Positions 21,674-33,312 of a stretch of 64,000 nt of DNA are shown here, piece by piece (the first letter of the stretch is position 1; each line of letters opens with the position of its first letter). The DNA is taken from the NCBI GenBank assembly GCA_963971285.1, contig OZ020253.1, positions 1,736,001 through 1,800,000 on the forward strand. The letters are read 5' to 3'. A program made the position numbers and the translations under genes. The notes under the pieces were generated by a model. The model made no database searches. It worked only from the letters and a program-made list of their open reading frames with translations, and was not told where the DNA came from. This DNA is from Astropecten irregularis. Its lineage: Eukaryota; Echinodermata; Asteroidea; Paxillosida; Astropectinidae.

Positions 21674-22062
21674 GGTGGGACTAGGGATGAGAGGGTATAC
21701 TGAGATGATGTACAGTCACCGTGTATAGTGAGGTATAAGAAATTAAGCACATTCACAGCATTGCAGAGACTTGTTGGAGAGAGTCTGTATTACGCCCACT
21801 GTGTGATTATACTGAACTCTGTTATACGCATTAATCAACCATTGACAGCTCGGCGATGATCTCCGATCGCAGAAATTATTCTGGCAAAATCGACACTGCG
21901 CGATTCCTCTTCATGCACGACCTTCCTCTATTTGCCAAAATGAGCAAATCACAAATTAATAATAAATTTTGTCAATCAAAAATTTGACAAATTTGTAATT
22001 AACTAGTTAATACAAACTGCTCACCAACAAAAATAACGACCTGAAATAATATATAAAATGCT
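21674..22062. other. Sequence without recognised gene or repeat
   Basis: Nothing named. Confidence 0.4.
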
Positions 22063-22120
22063 TAGAGTAAGGGGGCCTGACAATTTGATCCTAGCAAGAT
22101 CTAAATTCTCAAAGGCTAAA
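22063..22120 (+). repeat. GGGCCTGACG foldback, left arm
   Basis: GAGTAAGGGGGCCTGACAAT, GATCCTAGCAAGATC, TTCTCAAAGGCTAAA. The second arm is missing. Confidence 0.6.
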
Positions 22121-22623
22121 AAAAATTGAAAATTTGAAAAAGAACAAGTTGTATGGCGCATCTTTGAAAAAAAAAAAACGAAATGTACATTTTACCTAGC
22201 ATAATCATGATAAAATTTTCATCTGAAAAATGATCACTTTTGAAGAAAAAAAAACCACACTAGTATAAAACTGATGGATATAACGTTAAGTCATCTTTAC
22301 ACCCCCAGGTTAAGTGAAAGACTCAACTGGGAATATTTAGTGATGCATTATCAATCGTCCAAGCACGTCTTAATTGCTAAGAGCCTTACACTCATTATTA
22401 TGATGATTTTTTGTTCACCAGTGACGTTCGAGATTTGCTTCAGCTCATGGGACTGGCCGTCTCCACAGCGGGAGTACCAGACTGCTGATGAAATCAGTGT
22501 AAGGACCTACTCATTAAACTCAGCTAGTCAGCATTCAAGGTATGGTTCAGTGGAACGCCGCTATAACAAACATAGCGGGATGCACAGATATTGTCCGCTA
22601 TAGTGGTCGTTCATTATATTGAA
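22121..22623. other. Mostly unassigned; small CGCTATAAC repeat at 22541-22610
   Basis: The segment GGTTCAGTGGAACGCCGCTA followed by TAGTGGTCGTTCATTATA recurs in diverged form at 50838-50905 (TGGAACACCGCTATAATGAA, AAAGTGGTCATTCGTTATAG). The facing CGCTATAA/TATAGTGGTCGTT segments suggest a short foldback. No gene is seen. Confidence 0.5.
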
Positions 22624-22984
22624 TTAAAGGTAATATCATACTTTGGTTTTTATTAAAGAAATACAGATGCATGTGCAAAAATATCAAGACAGATACAGTA
22701 ACAGACATCTGTGAAAATTTCAGTCCCGTACGGTGCCCACTTTTTGAGAAAACAGTGAAAAACAGCCACAGTATTTCTTAAGTTTTTTCTCTTTTATTAT
22801 CAATCTTTTAAATGATCAAAAAGATTTTCGGTCGTTGTTTTACTAATTTCTGGATAAATACACCATTTCAGGCGGAAAAATGTTAACTGTATGTTTCTAC
22901 CACCACCATCTTCAGACATAAGTTATATGTAAATCTGTGAAATTTCTGTTTTGGATTCTTACCAAAGTATGATACTACCTTTAA
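22624..22984 (-). repeat. TTAA-MITE, subfamily A, full length
   Basis: TTAAAGGTAATATCATACTT to ATGATACTACCTTTAA in reverse orientation, with full interior. Confidence 0.92.
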
Positions 22985-22997
22985 CAGCCAAATGTCC

Positions 22998-23147
22998 ATT
23001 GTGTTGTGTATCAGTTGTGATTGTTCTTCGGCTGTTGTTCGCTGACCATGAATATCAAATGGATTTTTTAACGGCGGTTTGTTTTATTGGGCAAGACATT
23101 TTTGTGCCAAGCAATTTTATTTGTGCTTAGCAGCTCCATGAATTTGG
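22998..23147 (-). repeat. GGCCAATTTCA foldback family, partial
   Basis: Contains GTGATTGTTCTTCGGCTGTT, TTTTATTGGGCAAGACATTT and TGTGCTTAGCAGCTCCATGA. One terminus is lost. Confidence 0.7.
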
Positions 23148-24179
23148 CTGGAGTGTGCTTGTGACAAAATGGCAATTTCCAATAAACCTTTGCCGGCTAT
23201 TCCTGAGACAGATCACTGTATAAAACTCTACATGGATGCGCATTGCGCATATGAAGCGAATACAACCTACTAAATGTTCTCAGGTCATGGACGTCCAAGA
23301 AATTGTAATCGTATATCAAACAGACAGGAATGTACGGTATAAGAACTTCTGTCAAGTTCAATTTTGTTTAATTAAACCTGGTTATATTAATTGCCGCCTT
23401 GTCGGTACTGCGTATGACCTGTAGATTAGATTAATTTAGGGTTATAGGGGCCTATGCAGTTTGTAATCAATGCTTCACTCAATTTAAGGCGATGCGATCG
23501 ACCCAGGGTGATTTACAGTACCATGAAGGCATGAACTAGGGCCTATAAAGCAGAGTGGTTCTGAGAAGATAGGATTAAGGACTTCAAGGGGATCTCTGAC
23601 AGGATGCGGTGTCATAAAACAGGGTCACGTTTAGACTTCTTGATGTCAAAGAAAGATGAAATGGCTTTCAAAAAAGCTTTCTAGAATCTAGTACATTTAG
23701 TTTCAGTTTGTTGATTTTAAACTCTGTGTTTCTGTTAAAGGCAGGGTACAGGATTTGTAACCTGGCCTTCCAAAAAAATTATTGAGTTTGAGACAGAAGA
23801 TGGACTCAACTGTTCGTAAACAGTGCAAACAGTCACCATGGGAAATCTTGGTTCATAAGATACTGGTTTTTCAAGCAAATCAAGATTTAGTGTCTTTTCC
23901 AAACAACGGATTTACTAGGTGGATTATTAGGGATATTCACTTGAAGATAAATGTAAGATTATCCATTATCCAAGATTATCCATATATTAAGTTGTCATAG
24001 TACACTGGTGAACCCCATCAACCGAACAAATGTCTACAACTTAACTTCTACACTTAACTCAAGAAGCAGAGATCGTGATACTGTACGACTGCTATTGTCA
24101 AGTCCTAGTTTGTCTTTTAAAGACAATTATCCTTCTTTGAAGTACATGTACAGTAATCTAAGATTTAACAATCCTGGGG
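23148..24179. other. Sequence without recognised gene or repeat
   Basis: About 1 kb free of window repeats; the open frames (up to 72 codons) have no splice context. Confidence 0.4.
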
Positions 24180-25128
24180 TGCAGAGCTCGACAAATTTAT
24201 AAAATAACTGGTAGCCCACCGGACTACCACACCTTGAAATCTGGTAGCCCAGTGCTTTAAACTGGTAGTCCGACCATTCAAACATTTAAAACAAAAATAC
24301 GTAAAACAAATTCTTAGTTTGATCATATTCCTTATCATGAATTTTTTTCTTCTTGTCAGATGGGGCACTAGGCCTTCCACACACAAAGAAAGTTTCAAAA
24401 ATTAGCGGTTGCCCGAGCTCCGATTTATAAAAATGAATGATAGCGCTATATTGCGCACGTGTTGAAAATGTGCACGATCAATGGATGCATAGCGATGTAG
24501 GAGTGTGTAAAACATGCTACAACGATCGTTGCGCCGACGTATACATTCAGTTTCTGGTCTCGATCTTCGTGCGTGTTTGGGAATCTTGCGATGATTTGGT
24601 GCAGGCAACCGTACAGAATATTCAGTCAGAATCGTTCATAACTTGCTCAGCGCGACATGTCACATTTATTACCGAAAAATCTGCATTGAAGCCGGCCGAA
24701 ATCCACGACCACGGTACCGAGCGCGACTTGACTGCATGCACCAAATACACACGTTGTACGTGCGACATGTAGGCTTGCACTTCCGGCCCGATTGCGAATT
24801 GGCGACTGTGTACTGGTGTACAACGTATGCTTTGAATGGTGCGGCGCACATTACACATCGTGGAATTTTCTGGATGCAATTCTGCTGCTGCATGGACCGG
24901 GCCAATACGGCCACGTGGTGTGCATGCGGTGTGCATGATGTATCGTACGCGATATGTTCACGTATTCTTTCGAGCGATCGTCCTTTCGGTTAGTTCAGTA
25001 ACTATAATAAGTACGTGTTTGCGAAAAAATGGTAGTCCGGCGGGCTCTTCCACCAGAAACTCTGGTTGCCCGGCGGCCTCGCGTGGTTGTCCCGGGCGTC
25101 CGGGCCCGGGATTTGTCGAGCTCTGGGG
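24180..25128. mobile_element. CpG-rich TIR element, ~950 bp
   Basis: Ends are inverted: CAGAGCTCGACAAAT at the left, ATTTGTCGAGCTCTG at the right. Inside each end are inverted subterminal repeats of the type CTGGTAGCCC and GGACTACCA (24208-24275), matched by GGTAGTCCGGCGGGC and GGTTGCCCGGCGGCC (25029-25080). The interior (24420-25010) is unusually rich in CpG for this window, which leaves long open frames on both strands. None resembles a transposase, so it is probably a non-autonomous element, perhaps hAT-like. Confidence 0.7.
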
Positions 25129-25253
25129 TGGATTTCACTAAGCCCTATGATCGATCACAACTTGAGTTACGAAGGATAACCCATCGTAGCCTACTTATCC
25201 AACAAAGGGTTTCAATGCATTTCAAGTCCTACGATTGAAAGTAAGTTCAACGA

Positions 25254-25414
25254 GTCTGGTCTCCTGATGAGGACTAGAGCAGGCTAGTCGAAACGTTGAG
25301 ACCTTACAAAAGTGCGAACGAAACAGAAGTGCAAAAGTATGAACGATTCTTACATGGTGTTTCCGCAAACCGATCCACATACCAATTGTCACCATGCAAA
25401 GCCTCAAATCTTTC
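25254..25414 (+). mobile_element. ~160-bp hammerhead-bearing insert
   Basis: Comparison with the empty relative at 47160-47303 (AAGTTTACGATGAGTTTGG against AAGTTCAACGA, insert, ATGAGTTTGG) delimits an insert of about 160 bp. It starts with a hammerhead-like motif and continues through AAGTGCGAACGAAACAGAAG, TTCTTACATGGTGTTTCCGC and ACCATGCAAAGCCTCAAATC. Hammerhead ribozymes are known in Penelope-like retroelements and in small metazoan retrozymes, so a non-autonomous member of such a group is the best inference. Relatives lie at 6441-6815 and 18863-18935. Confidence 0.72.
25258..25303 (+). ncRNA. Hammerhead-like ribozyme motif
   Basis: In order: stem I 5' strand GGTCTC (25258-25263), core CTGATGA (25264-25270), stem II GACTAG / CTAGTC (25272-25277 and 25284-25289) closing AGCAGG, core GAAA (25290-25293), then CGT as a minimal stem III with U at the cleavage position (25297), and stem I 3' strand GAGACC (25298-25303). 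All conserved core bases are present. One extra G (25271) lies between the core and stem II, or equivalently one C is missing before GAAA, so activity is uncertain. The one-base-pair stem III, with palindromic ACGT, resembles minimal metazoan hammerheads that may cleave as dimers. Confidence 0.7.
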
Positions 25415-25437
25415 ATGAGTTTGGTGAAATCGACCCC

Positions 25438-26008
25438 TGGCAGCTTATTGTCTTAAAAACCATTACAACTTTGAACTTTGTTTTCATCGCTCCAAGGTTG
25501 GCGAGTGGAATAATGTCACTCCACGCTGACCTATACTTGCAAATGACGGGATATCTTTCCTGACACATGTCCATTGACAAGCTCCTAATATCGCATTCCC
25601 TCTCAACCAAACCCTCAGCACTAACAATAATAATATAGCAGCTGCGATACATTTTATGGTTTCATTAGTGAAATGGCAGATTACACGCCAAAGTTTTGAA
25701 TTGCCATCCTCCTACACAACAGCCATATTTTAGATGCTGCGGCCTTGAACTTTGCCGTGGCAACGGGCGGGGTTGATCGCATCCCTTGAGTGGCCGCGCC
25801 TTTGTCTCTTGCTGTCATTTGGAAAATATTTCCATTTGTCAGACTACAGCGAGAATGCCATTACCAGTTGGCATTTAAACTGTAGACCGCTCCCGTCCAA
25901 AGATCAAAATCAATGCCTACTTGAATAAATGAAGGTGACTGAAATTTCAGCATTGAGTGGATGAACAATAAGCAGTCTAAAGAGCGTAGTGTAATTAGCC
26001 TCTCTAAA
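25438..26008. other. Sequence without recognised gene or repeat
   Basis: Repeat-free. The part at 25740-25880 has balanced composition and could be conserved non-coding DNA; unproven. Confidence 0.4.
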
Positions 26009-26221
26009 GGTTATGGCTACGACTATCGCTAATGGCAACAGCACGCCTGTCTGCACTGAAGCGATGAAGGTTGTGCATAGAAACACACCTAGCAATAGCC
26101 AAAGTAAGAGCTGGCTATGCTAAAAACTGTAAAAATAAAGGTTAGGGCTAGGACTGTTGCTAAGGTCAGTCTGCGCGGAAGGGGTGAAGGTTGTGCATAG
26201 AAACACACCTAGCAATAGCCA
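26009..26221 (+). repeat. Tandem duplication, ~125-bp unit
   Basis: The segment GAAGGTTGTGCATAGAAACA through CACCTAGCAATAGCCA occurs at about 26065-26099 and 26187-26221. It is preceded in both copies by a GGTTATGGCTACGACT/GGTTAGGGCTAGGACT segment. Confidence 0.8.
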
Positions 26222-26287
26222 TAGTCAGCTGTTGTCTTGGCAACAAAGAGGATACGGCCAGACAGAAATGAATCAAAGAGGAGGCTC

Positions 26288-26643
26288 TTAAAGGTACTAT
26301 CATACTTTTGTAAGAAACAAAAACAGAAATGTTCACTTACAGGGTATGAAGATGGTGGTGGTAGAAAGATACTGTTAACATTTTTCCGCCTGAAATGGTG
26401 TATTTATCCAGAAATTGGTAAAACAATGATTAAATCTTTTTGATCTTTTAAAAGATCCAAAATGATTAAATTAAAGAGAAAAGACTTAAGAAATACTGCG
26501 GCTGTTTTTCATTGTTTTCTCAAAAGGTAGGCAACGTATGGGACTGAAATATTCACATATGACTGTTACTGTACATGTTTTGATATTTTTGCCCATGAAT
26601 CTGTATTTCTTTGATAAAAAACAAAGTATGATATTACCTTTAA
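26288..26643 (+). repeat. TTAA-MITE, subfamily A, full length
   Basis: TTAAAGGTACTATCATACTT to ATGATATTACCTTTAA. It has a small deletion between TGTTCAC and TTACAGGGTATG. Confidence 0.92.
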
Positions 26644-28327
26644 TAGAAACATTGATAGCAGTGATAATGATATTACATTACCTTTAAGCCAACGACTGAT
26701 GCAATAGAGACTAAATCAAACCATAGCTGCCAACCTTAAAGGCAATTAAGAATACTTTTGCTAAAAATGAGCAAACTACATTATAAGAATACATGTGTAT
26801 TTCCAAGGCAAAAATCGGAATCTGTTGTCAAGAACTTGTAAAAAGTGATACATTTTTACAAAAAAAAAAAAACAATTCCAGCAAAATAGGAATGATTGTC
26901 AGGTATGTGAAGTATCATTTTAAGAATTTAAGACTTCAGCCATAAGGAAAGATTCCAACCTTTGACAGACAGGGCCATTGAGTCCACCTGTGGCATTTAA
27001 CAGACCGCCAGGATTGTTCTTTTAATTGGTTTCATTCTGGAATGGGTCAGTGGATTTAATTGGCCATCTGTCATCCAGACCATAGATACTAGATAGGTCA
27101 ATTGACCTGAATAGCGCTGGCTAGTTAGCTGGGCAATTGACCTTACCAAGGGGGTGATAGGGGCACACTTGACATGTGTGTTAATGGGATGAAGTAAAGA
27201 TCTCTATATTAAGAATGATTAATGGTGTTTATATGATACTAATTGCTGACAGAAATAATCAACCTACAAATCTGGTATGGGGTATAACGCCGCATAAAAC
27301 CATCAATTAAACTGAAGCAATTTTGTAAACAAGCCATTCAGCTTGTTACTTGAAATGAAATTTCCTGAAGAATTTCATGCTGTAAACAATAAATTAATAA
27401 TGATAATAATAATAAATAAATATTCTAATGCACCTTTTGTGAACATTGCCTCAAAGCGCTTTACAAAGAAATACGCGCCAGGCCCTCCCGACTCTAAGCA
27501 TTACAAAGAAATACTAAGTAAAGAAATAAAGTCTGCTACGACAAAATAAATCTTTTATAGTCCGTTTCAAAAAGACAATATAGAACTATGTATAAAACAC
27601 GGAATAGTTACTTGCGATGTCATAAGAAATAAAAAGTCTGGAAAAACGTCTATTAAAACACAAATAAAAACAGCTTTAAAACTTACAATGCATATATTAA
27701 GCCTATACTGCTATAAGGTAAAAGCAATCAAAAATTGTGTGTGTGGTATGGACGGTGTTCTACCCAAACTATAGAATCCAGAAGTGAAGATTTGATAAGT
27801 ACTGACCTATACTTGCTGATTTTTTTTCAGGAAATTAAAAAAGGATCTCAGACTAGAGTTTAAAGCTTGAAGTTTAAGTTTAAGCCAAGTTAAATTCAGA
27901 TTCATGATAGAGGTTTGCGTGACCCACCCATGGTAGAGATGCTCGCTGCAGATGCAAGGGTTCTAGCTGTCATTCATACATGACTGGCTAGTGGTACTAA
28001 TAAAAAGCACGTATTCGCGCAGCTCGCACGAATCTCGACCAGAGTCTTGTCTCTGAATCACTAGAAACATCCGGAAAGGACTGAGATCGGATTGCACTTA
28101 TTAATTCTTCAGAACATCTATCTTAACGCGTGGAGAGTTTTCTTCTTCTTTTTCTTCTATTGGGCGAGAGGAGTGGAAATTGTACCGTTGACGGATCAGG
28201 TGGAAAGATTATTAAAGCAAGGTAAATTGGAAAAACTACTAGAAAGTAGAGCACAGAGAAGCTTTGCTGAAAACACAAATCATCAATCAATGTAGGTATT
28301 AATACCAACAGTGCTTAAGAATGGCTC
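26644..28327. other. Sequence without recognised gene or repeat
   Basis: About 1.7 kb free of the window's repeats. Open frames are short (68 codons at most); A-rich and TAATAATAA-like words occur near 27395-27420. No exon is supported. Confidence 0.45.
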
Positions 28328-28476
28328 ATAAAGTTACAGTACAGAATTGGTAGCATACTCAAACAGAAACGTCTGCAGATTTACGTATAACTTACAGGGT
28401 ATGAAGATGGTGCTGGTAGAAACATACTTTTAAAACATTTGCACCTGAAATGCTGTATTTATCCAGAAATAAGCAC
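28328..28476 (+). repeat. TTAA-MITE, subfamily B, left half only
   Basis: TAAAGTTACAGTACAGAATTGG through TGCTGTATTTATCCAGAAATA, then an abrupt switch into a GGCCAATTTCA foldback. Confidence 0.75.
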
Positions 28477-28687
28477 AAATATTTGCTGAGCACAAAAATG
28501 TCTTGCCCAAAATTAAACAAACCGCCGTTAAAATTTCAGTTGATATTCATGGTCAGCAAACAGCCAGAGAACAATCACCACCGATACATAACACATGGAA
28601 ATTTGGTTGTTAACTCTGTTTTTATTAAGACAGAAATTTCATGCGTAGCAAATGTTTTTGTGCTAAGCAGCGCCGTGAAATTGGCCC
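28477..28687 (+). repeat. GGCCAATTTCA foldback family
   Basis: GAGCACAAAAATGTCTTGCC to GCGCCGTGAAATTGGCCC, with the usual AGAACAATCACCA and ACACATGGAAATTTGGTTGT segments. The outermost left arm is missing. Confidence 0.82.
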
Positions 28688-29136
28688 TGATCTCTACAGC
28701 CAGGCTGACAGTAACACAATATACTCTAACAAGCAACATGTAAGCCTCAACCAAATTCTTAGTGATTTTTTTTCTAGCACAGCTGATTTGCATTAATTTC
28801 TGGAGCAGCAGGCCTCAAATTGCCACATTCCTGGCAGGGCAGGGTGATCTTTTGATACAAAATTTTATCAACTGACAAAATTTAATGATAACATCAATTG
28901 GCAATTTGTTTATAATTTCAAAGATATTTCAGCTTCTAATGAATTCCAAAGCAAGGGTGTAAATAGTAAATACATGTATGTAATTTATACCATGGATATA
29001 AACATTTTTTCTTTACTGCTAACCAAACAGTAAATGTGGTACTTTGATATTGTCCATTGATGAAAATTTCCCTGTGTGTATATTTCATGAATTGACAATC
29101 AGAGTTAATTGTATGCAATGTAGGCCTAAAGTCTAC
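28688..29136. other. Sequence without recognised gene or repeat
   Basis: Nothing named. Confidence 0.4.
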
Positions 29137-29308
29137 GGGGGTTTACGAAACGGAGACTCGGGTTCAGGCTCAGGCTCTGTCATCCATATGCTGAAAATAT
29201 AGGTTGTGGTTTTTCATTGAAGCTGAAGCTGATTCCTGTTATTTTAGAATGGATGCACGAAATGGAGCCGGAGCCTGAGCCTGAGCCTGAGCCTAAGCCT
29301 GGCATTCA
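29137..29308 (-). repeat. (GGCTCA)n-armed TIR element, short
   Basis: GGGGGTTTACGAAACGGAGACTC, GGTTCAGGCTCAGGCTC, the inverted core (CATATGCTGAAAATATAGG, TTCATTGAAGCTGAAGCT), then GGAGCCGGAGCCTGAGCC. The middle is partly deleted. Confidence 0.82.
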
Positions 29309-30159
29309 ACTTCATGCATGAAGAATGCATTATGAACGACTTTGAGAAGGCATCAGGCAAAATTATTTTAAATTTTCATATAAATTGTCATCAGCACTGC
29401 ATTTGAAACTGCTTCTATTCACTGAATGTGCTTCCTATGAATGTTCCTTCCTTCTTGTTATGGACTATCTCTTAGACTTGCTTTTCAGAATTTGAGCAGA
29501 GCAATTACCTACGAATGCACCAGTGACAGCGTTTTCTTGTGCTTTTTTTACTTTGCCACAACTTCGTAGCCGGTCCCCGTCGCCCACACATCCCCCAGGA
29601 GGCACTGCAAAGTACCATGCAAGATCCTTAAAATCAAACAGAATACTCACTAAACATGTGCATGCCACATACAAATACACACTAGGAAGATTCAATTCGA
29701 GGCCACGCAAGGCCGGCAGATGTGTATGAGAATGCAACCTCCTTATTCACTCATACACCTGCAGCCATTAGAAACTATGCAAGATCACAAAGGCCGCACC
29801 GCATACAAGCCAAATGTGTGGAACATGTATGGGAATAATTTGACATTTTATTTTCAAGGCTGTCATGGATTGGGGAGGCCATTAAGAACACACAGCTCTC
29901 AAGGTCTGCTTCCGCTCAACACACAAGCAAAAACATCATTTTACGAAACTGTGCAAGTGTGAAGTATATGGATCAAAGTATGACTCTGGTTTCAAGGCCT
30001 ACTTACGTAGCCAAAAGCAAGAGTATCTTAGAGAACCCATTTGTTAAAGTTATGTTCTTCCGTTTTTATCGCCGACTTCTTCTCAATATTTGGTCAAGAA
30101 TTGTATCATAGGTAGATGCACCATCTTATTTTCCTTTCTTCAATACTGTACAGTATCTA
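29309..30159. other. Sequence without recognised gene or repeat
   Basis: Contains paired open frames of about 70-90 codons near 29465-29740 on both strands, without recognisable motifs; not called. Confidence 0.4.
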
Positions 30160-30372
30160 AGGGCGTTTACAAAATGGAGGCTCAGGCTCAGGCTCCAGCT
30201 CTGACATCGATATGAAATTTATAGGTTGTGGTTTTCATTGAAACTTGAAGCTGTTTTCTTTTTCAAATCAGAGAATCGACTTCAGAACCGCAGCCAAAAG
30301 CCTCTATTTCGATACCTGTTATTTCAGAATGGATTCATGAAATGGAGCCGGAGCCTCCATTTTCATAAATGT
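30160..30372 (-). repeat. (GGCTCA)n-armed TIR element
   Basis: GGGCGTTTACAAAATGGAGG, a few GGCTCA units, the inverted core (CGCAGCCAAAAGCCTCTATT near 30291), then GGAGCCGGAGCC and CATTTTCATAAATGTCC. Confidence 0.82.
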
Positions 30373-31991
30373 CCGAAGTTTACACATCGTCCTCAAACAA
30401 CTGAACATTATAATATGTAAGCCATAATGAGAAGAGCAATATGAAATTAGAGATTATGACAACAGATACATGTAATAAATAACATTTACATGTATCTACA
30501 TGTATATCATAAGGGCACGGTAAGCAGTAAAACTGTAAAAATGCTTAATTTACCCAAATGTACAAAATGCCATCATGACAGAATATGCCATTGATTGGAA
30601 CAACTTTGCTCAGTACACTTAAGAACAGAGGCAAGACCAGAGGGTTATGTCAAAATAAACTGGGATGTGTTAGAGTATGTGGGGGCGGGGGAATGGCATT
30701 CATACCATGGACTAATAAAGGACAACGGGGTTCACCATTGGGAAAATGCCCACGACTGAAAGTCACATGTACAAAACCAATGGAGCTGCTGCTGATATGA
30801 AAGTTGAAGTCCAAACAAAAGAGGAACAATGGGGAATGCAAGTGTTTACATTTGGGGGGCGCAGTGGGAGGGCATTGAGATATGAACCACCCTCATACCA
30901 AAACAAGATCAGGTGTAACGTACACTATCAGATGTGCCTGAATGATGTCAGTTCCATAGGAACGATGTACAATGAACTGCAATATCACCCTGTAAGAGCC
31001 GTCGGGCATGCATAAGAACTGCATCACGCAAAGTACATGTACATGCATGCTACCTGAACATGTTCACGCATACTAGTTTGGCATGTATGCTTAGATGATG
31101 ATCACATTTCACTGAAGTAAGTGTAAGGGGGCGAGGCCAAGGGTGGGATGGGGGCGGGGGAAATGTAATTCAATTGATTTCTCTGTGGTGATTTAGCTTC
31201 TGACTAGTACATGCTAACACGGAATGACATCACGTACACGTACATGGTGACAACACATACATTGTATATGTACATACATGTACAGTATGTATACAAACGA
31301 TAAATTTGATTTTGGAAAGCTAATCAAAAATGAAAAACCAACATGGGGCTTGAATGTTTGTATATTACATGTAATTGTGTCATTTCATAATGGCCTAGAG
31401 CTGTCAAAATTGTCAAAGTTGTCGAACACCAATTTTCCAGCAATTTCAACCAATCCATTCCCTCTCCAGAAAAAAAATTCATTTATCACTTTTTATTAAC
31501 AAAAATGGTTGTTTTTCTCTGTCACTTTTTCTTCTCATCCCCCCAAATGCAAATAATCCATTCCATTTTTTACCACGAAACAAATTGTAGCCACAAGTCT
31601 CCATCAATGATGAATACTTAGAGAAAAGATACAGATGCAAGTTGTAGTAGACCCAAATGCAGTCCATATGTCAGTCACATTTTAACTAATCCAATTGAAA
31701 CAGTTGTCCGTGCTGACAGCGGACAACTTTATATTTAGCGCCAGGATCAACAGACGGCCGCTGTATGGTTTCAACCGGAGTCCTGCGGTTTTGAGGGCAG
31801 AGTGATACAGGAGACAGTTTCTACACGGCGCTGGAATTTAACTCAGTAATCTTGTTGGCTCAACATGCTGTGCGAGAGATCAGCGCAAGCGTGCTGAAAC
31901 GGGGAAAGGAATACTGTTTTTCTTTAAAGCCACGCTGATCCAACTATGAAGTATTTATAAGCAGTTTGTGAAATGTTGAAATTGTCCATCT
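30373..31991. other. Sequence without recognised gene or repeat
   Basis: Holds TACATGTA runs (30480-30510, 31030-31060, 31240-31290), a G-rich patch at 30679-30690 and a hairpin TTGTCCG...CGGACAA at 31704-31728. No gene is supported. Confidence 0.4.
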
Positions 31992-32347
31992 TTAAAGGTA
32001 ATTTCATACTTTGGTTTTTGTCAAAGAAAAAAGCAGTTTCAAGGGCAAAAATATCAAGACAGATACATTAACAGTCATCTGTGAAATTTTCAGTCTCATA
32101 AGGTGCCTACTTTTTAAGAAAACAGTGAAAACGCCCACGGAATTTCTTGAATCTTTTCACTGTTACTTCTTATCTTTGAAAGATCAAAAATGTTGCTTTG
32201 AGTAATATCTTGATAAATGCAGTATTTCAGGTGAACAAACTTTAACAGTATGTTTCTACCACCACCATCTTTATACCCTGTACGTCACACGTAAATCTGT
32301 GAACATTTCTGTTTTGGTTTCCTACCAAAGTATGATACTACCTTTAA
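31992..32347 (-). repeat. TTAA-MITE, subfamily A, full length
   Basis: TTAAAGGTAATTTCATACTT to GTATGATACTACCTTTAA, reverse orientation. Confidence 0.92.
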
Positions 32348-32562
32348 TATTTCAGCATCTGACGCAGATGACGACACCGTCAAATTGCAACAGTCCATAT
32401 GAGCACCGCCTGTGTTGATTCAATTAAGATCAGTTACGATAAAATATGTAACTCTCGGACCGCCCGTTGTGATTTTTCACAAGTATCTCCAAGTGAACCC
32501 ATGATGTAATGTACAAACAAAATTACTGCATTCATCACTCTCTGAAAATGAAATCGTCTTGG

Positions 32563-32901
32563 CTACAGACGCACTCGCCGTAAAGCGAGGAAGCGTCTAT
32601 CACATGTGAGCAGACTTCCTGATTAATTTTGTAAACCAACCCAGCACTGACCGCTCTAAGTTTTTACCAATATCATACCGTTTGGCAAGAGCGTCTATCA
32701 CGAAGATAGCTGGTGCCGCGCGGACGCGCAAAATTGACCAATCAACATCCTCCGTCACAATCCTGACGGAAATGTTCTCAACACAGATCTGATTGGCTGA
32801 TGTGCATGCACAAAATTTGCATGCAAACATGTATCAGACGTTCGTACATGTACAGTACGTACAAATAGTGACACGGAGTAGAATGGGTGATACTCAGACT
32901 A
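32563..32901 (-). repeat. TAGTCTGAGT TIR element, copy 1
   Basis: Reverse copy of the element at 52103-52469. Shared minus-strand landmarks are TAGTCTGAGTATCACCCATT, AACATTTCCGTCAGGAT, GATTGGTCAATTTTGCG, GATAGACGC and TTAGAGCGGTCAGTGCTGGG. The left terminus here (GGCTACAGACGCACTCG) is altered and no target duplication is seen. Confidence 0.82.
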
Positions 32902-33312
32902 CCAATTACCCTGCTACTCAAAACATTCAGTCCTCCTAAATCTAATCCCCATCTTGAGCCAAAGAAGAACAATCGATAACGAATATCAACTTTAAAATAA
33001 TTTACACCCGGACCGTGTTCTGCTGTAAATTAAAAAAATGGCTACATGTAATATATTTCTCCAAAGATAAATTGGGAGCAATTGATCTCACTTTGCAATC
33101 GGAGCTTGGAAGGTAAATTCATCACCTGCCTACTTGGGTTTATGAAATACAATCATGACAGAGCGACAACGCTCATCATGTGCTGTAAGATGCAATATTC
33201 TGATCTCTGTTACTTCCATGTATGCACATGGGAGCAGCTTCGTATAAACAGGGCTGTGGACCTAGATGCGTCAGCTGGATTAATTTCAGGCATTAATAGT
33301 TTGGGAAGAAAT
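32902..33312. other. Short unassigned stretch
   Basis: Nothing recognised. Confidence 0.4.

Larger units (their letters stand above)
25125..25437 (+). repeat. GGGGTSGATTTCAC foldback, split by an insertion
   Basis: GGGGTGGATTTCACTAAGCC at the left and GGTGAAATCGACCCC at the right are inverted ends. The uninterrupted copy at 47160-47303 is about 144 bp. This one is lengthened by the hammerhead-bearing insert after TTCAACGA. Confidence 0.82.

Noticed and set aside
24437..25141. Several overlapping 80-116 codon frames on both strands
   Set aside because: Explained by high CpG and low stop frequency in the TIR element; no transposase or other motif is recognisable.
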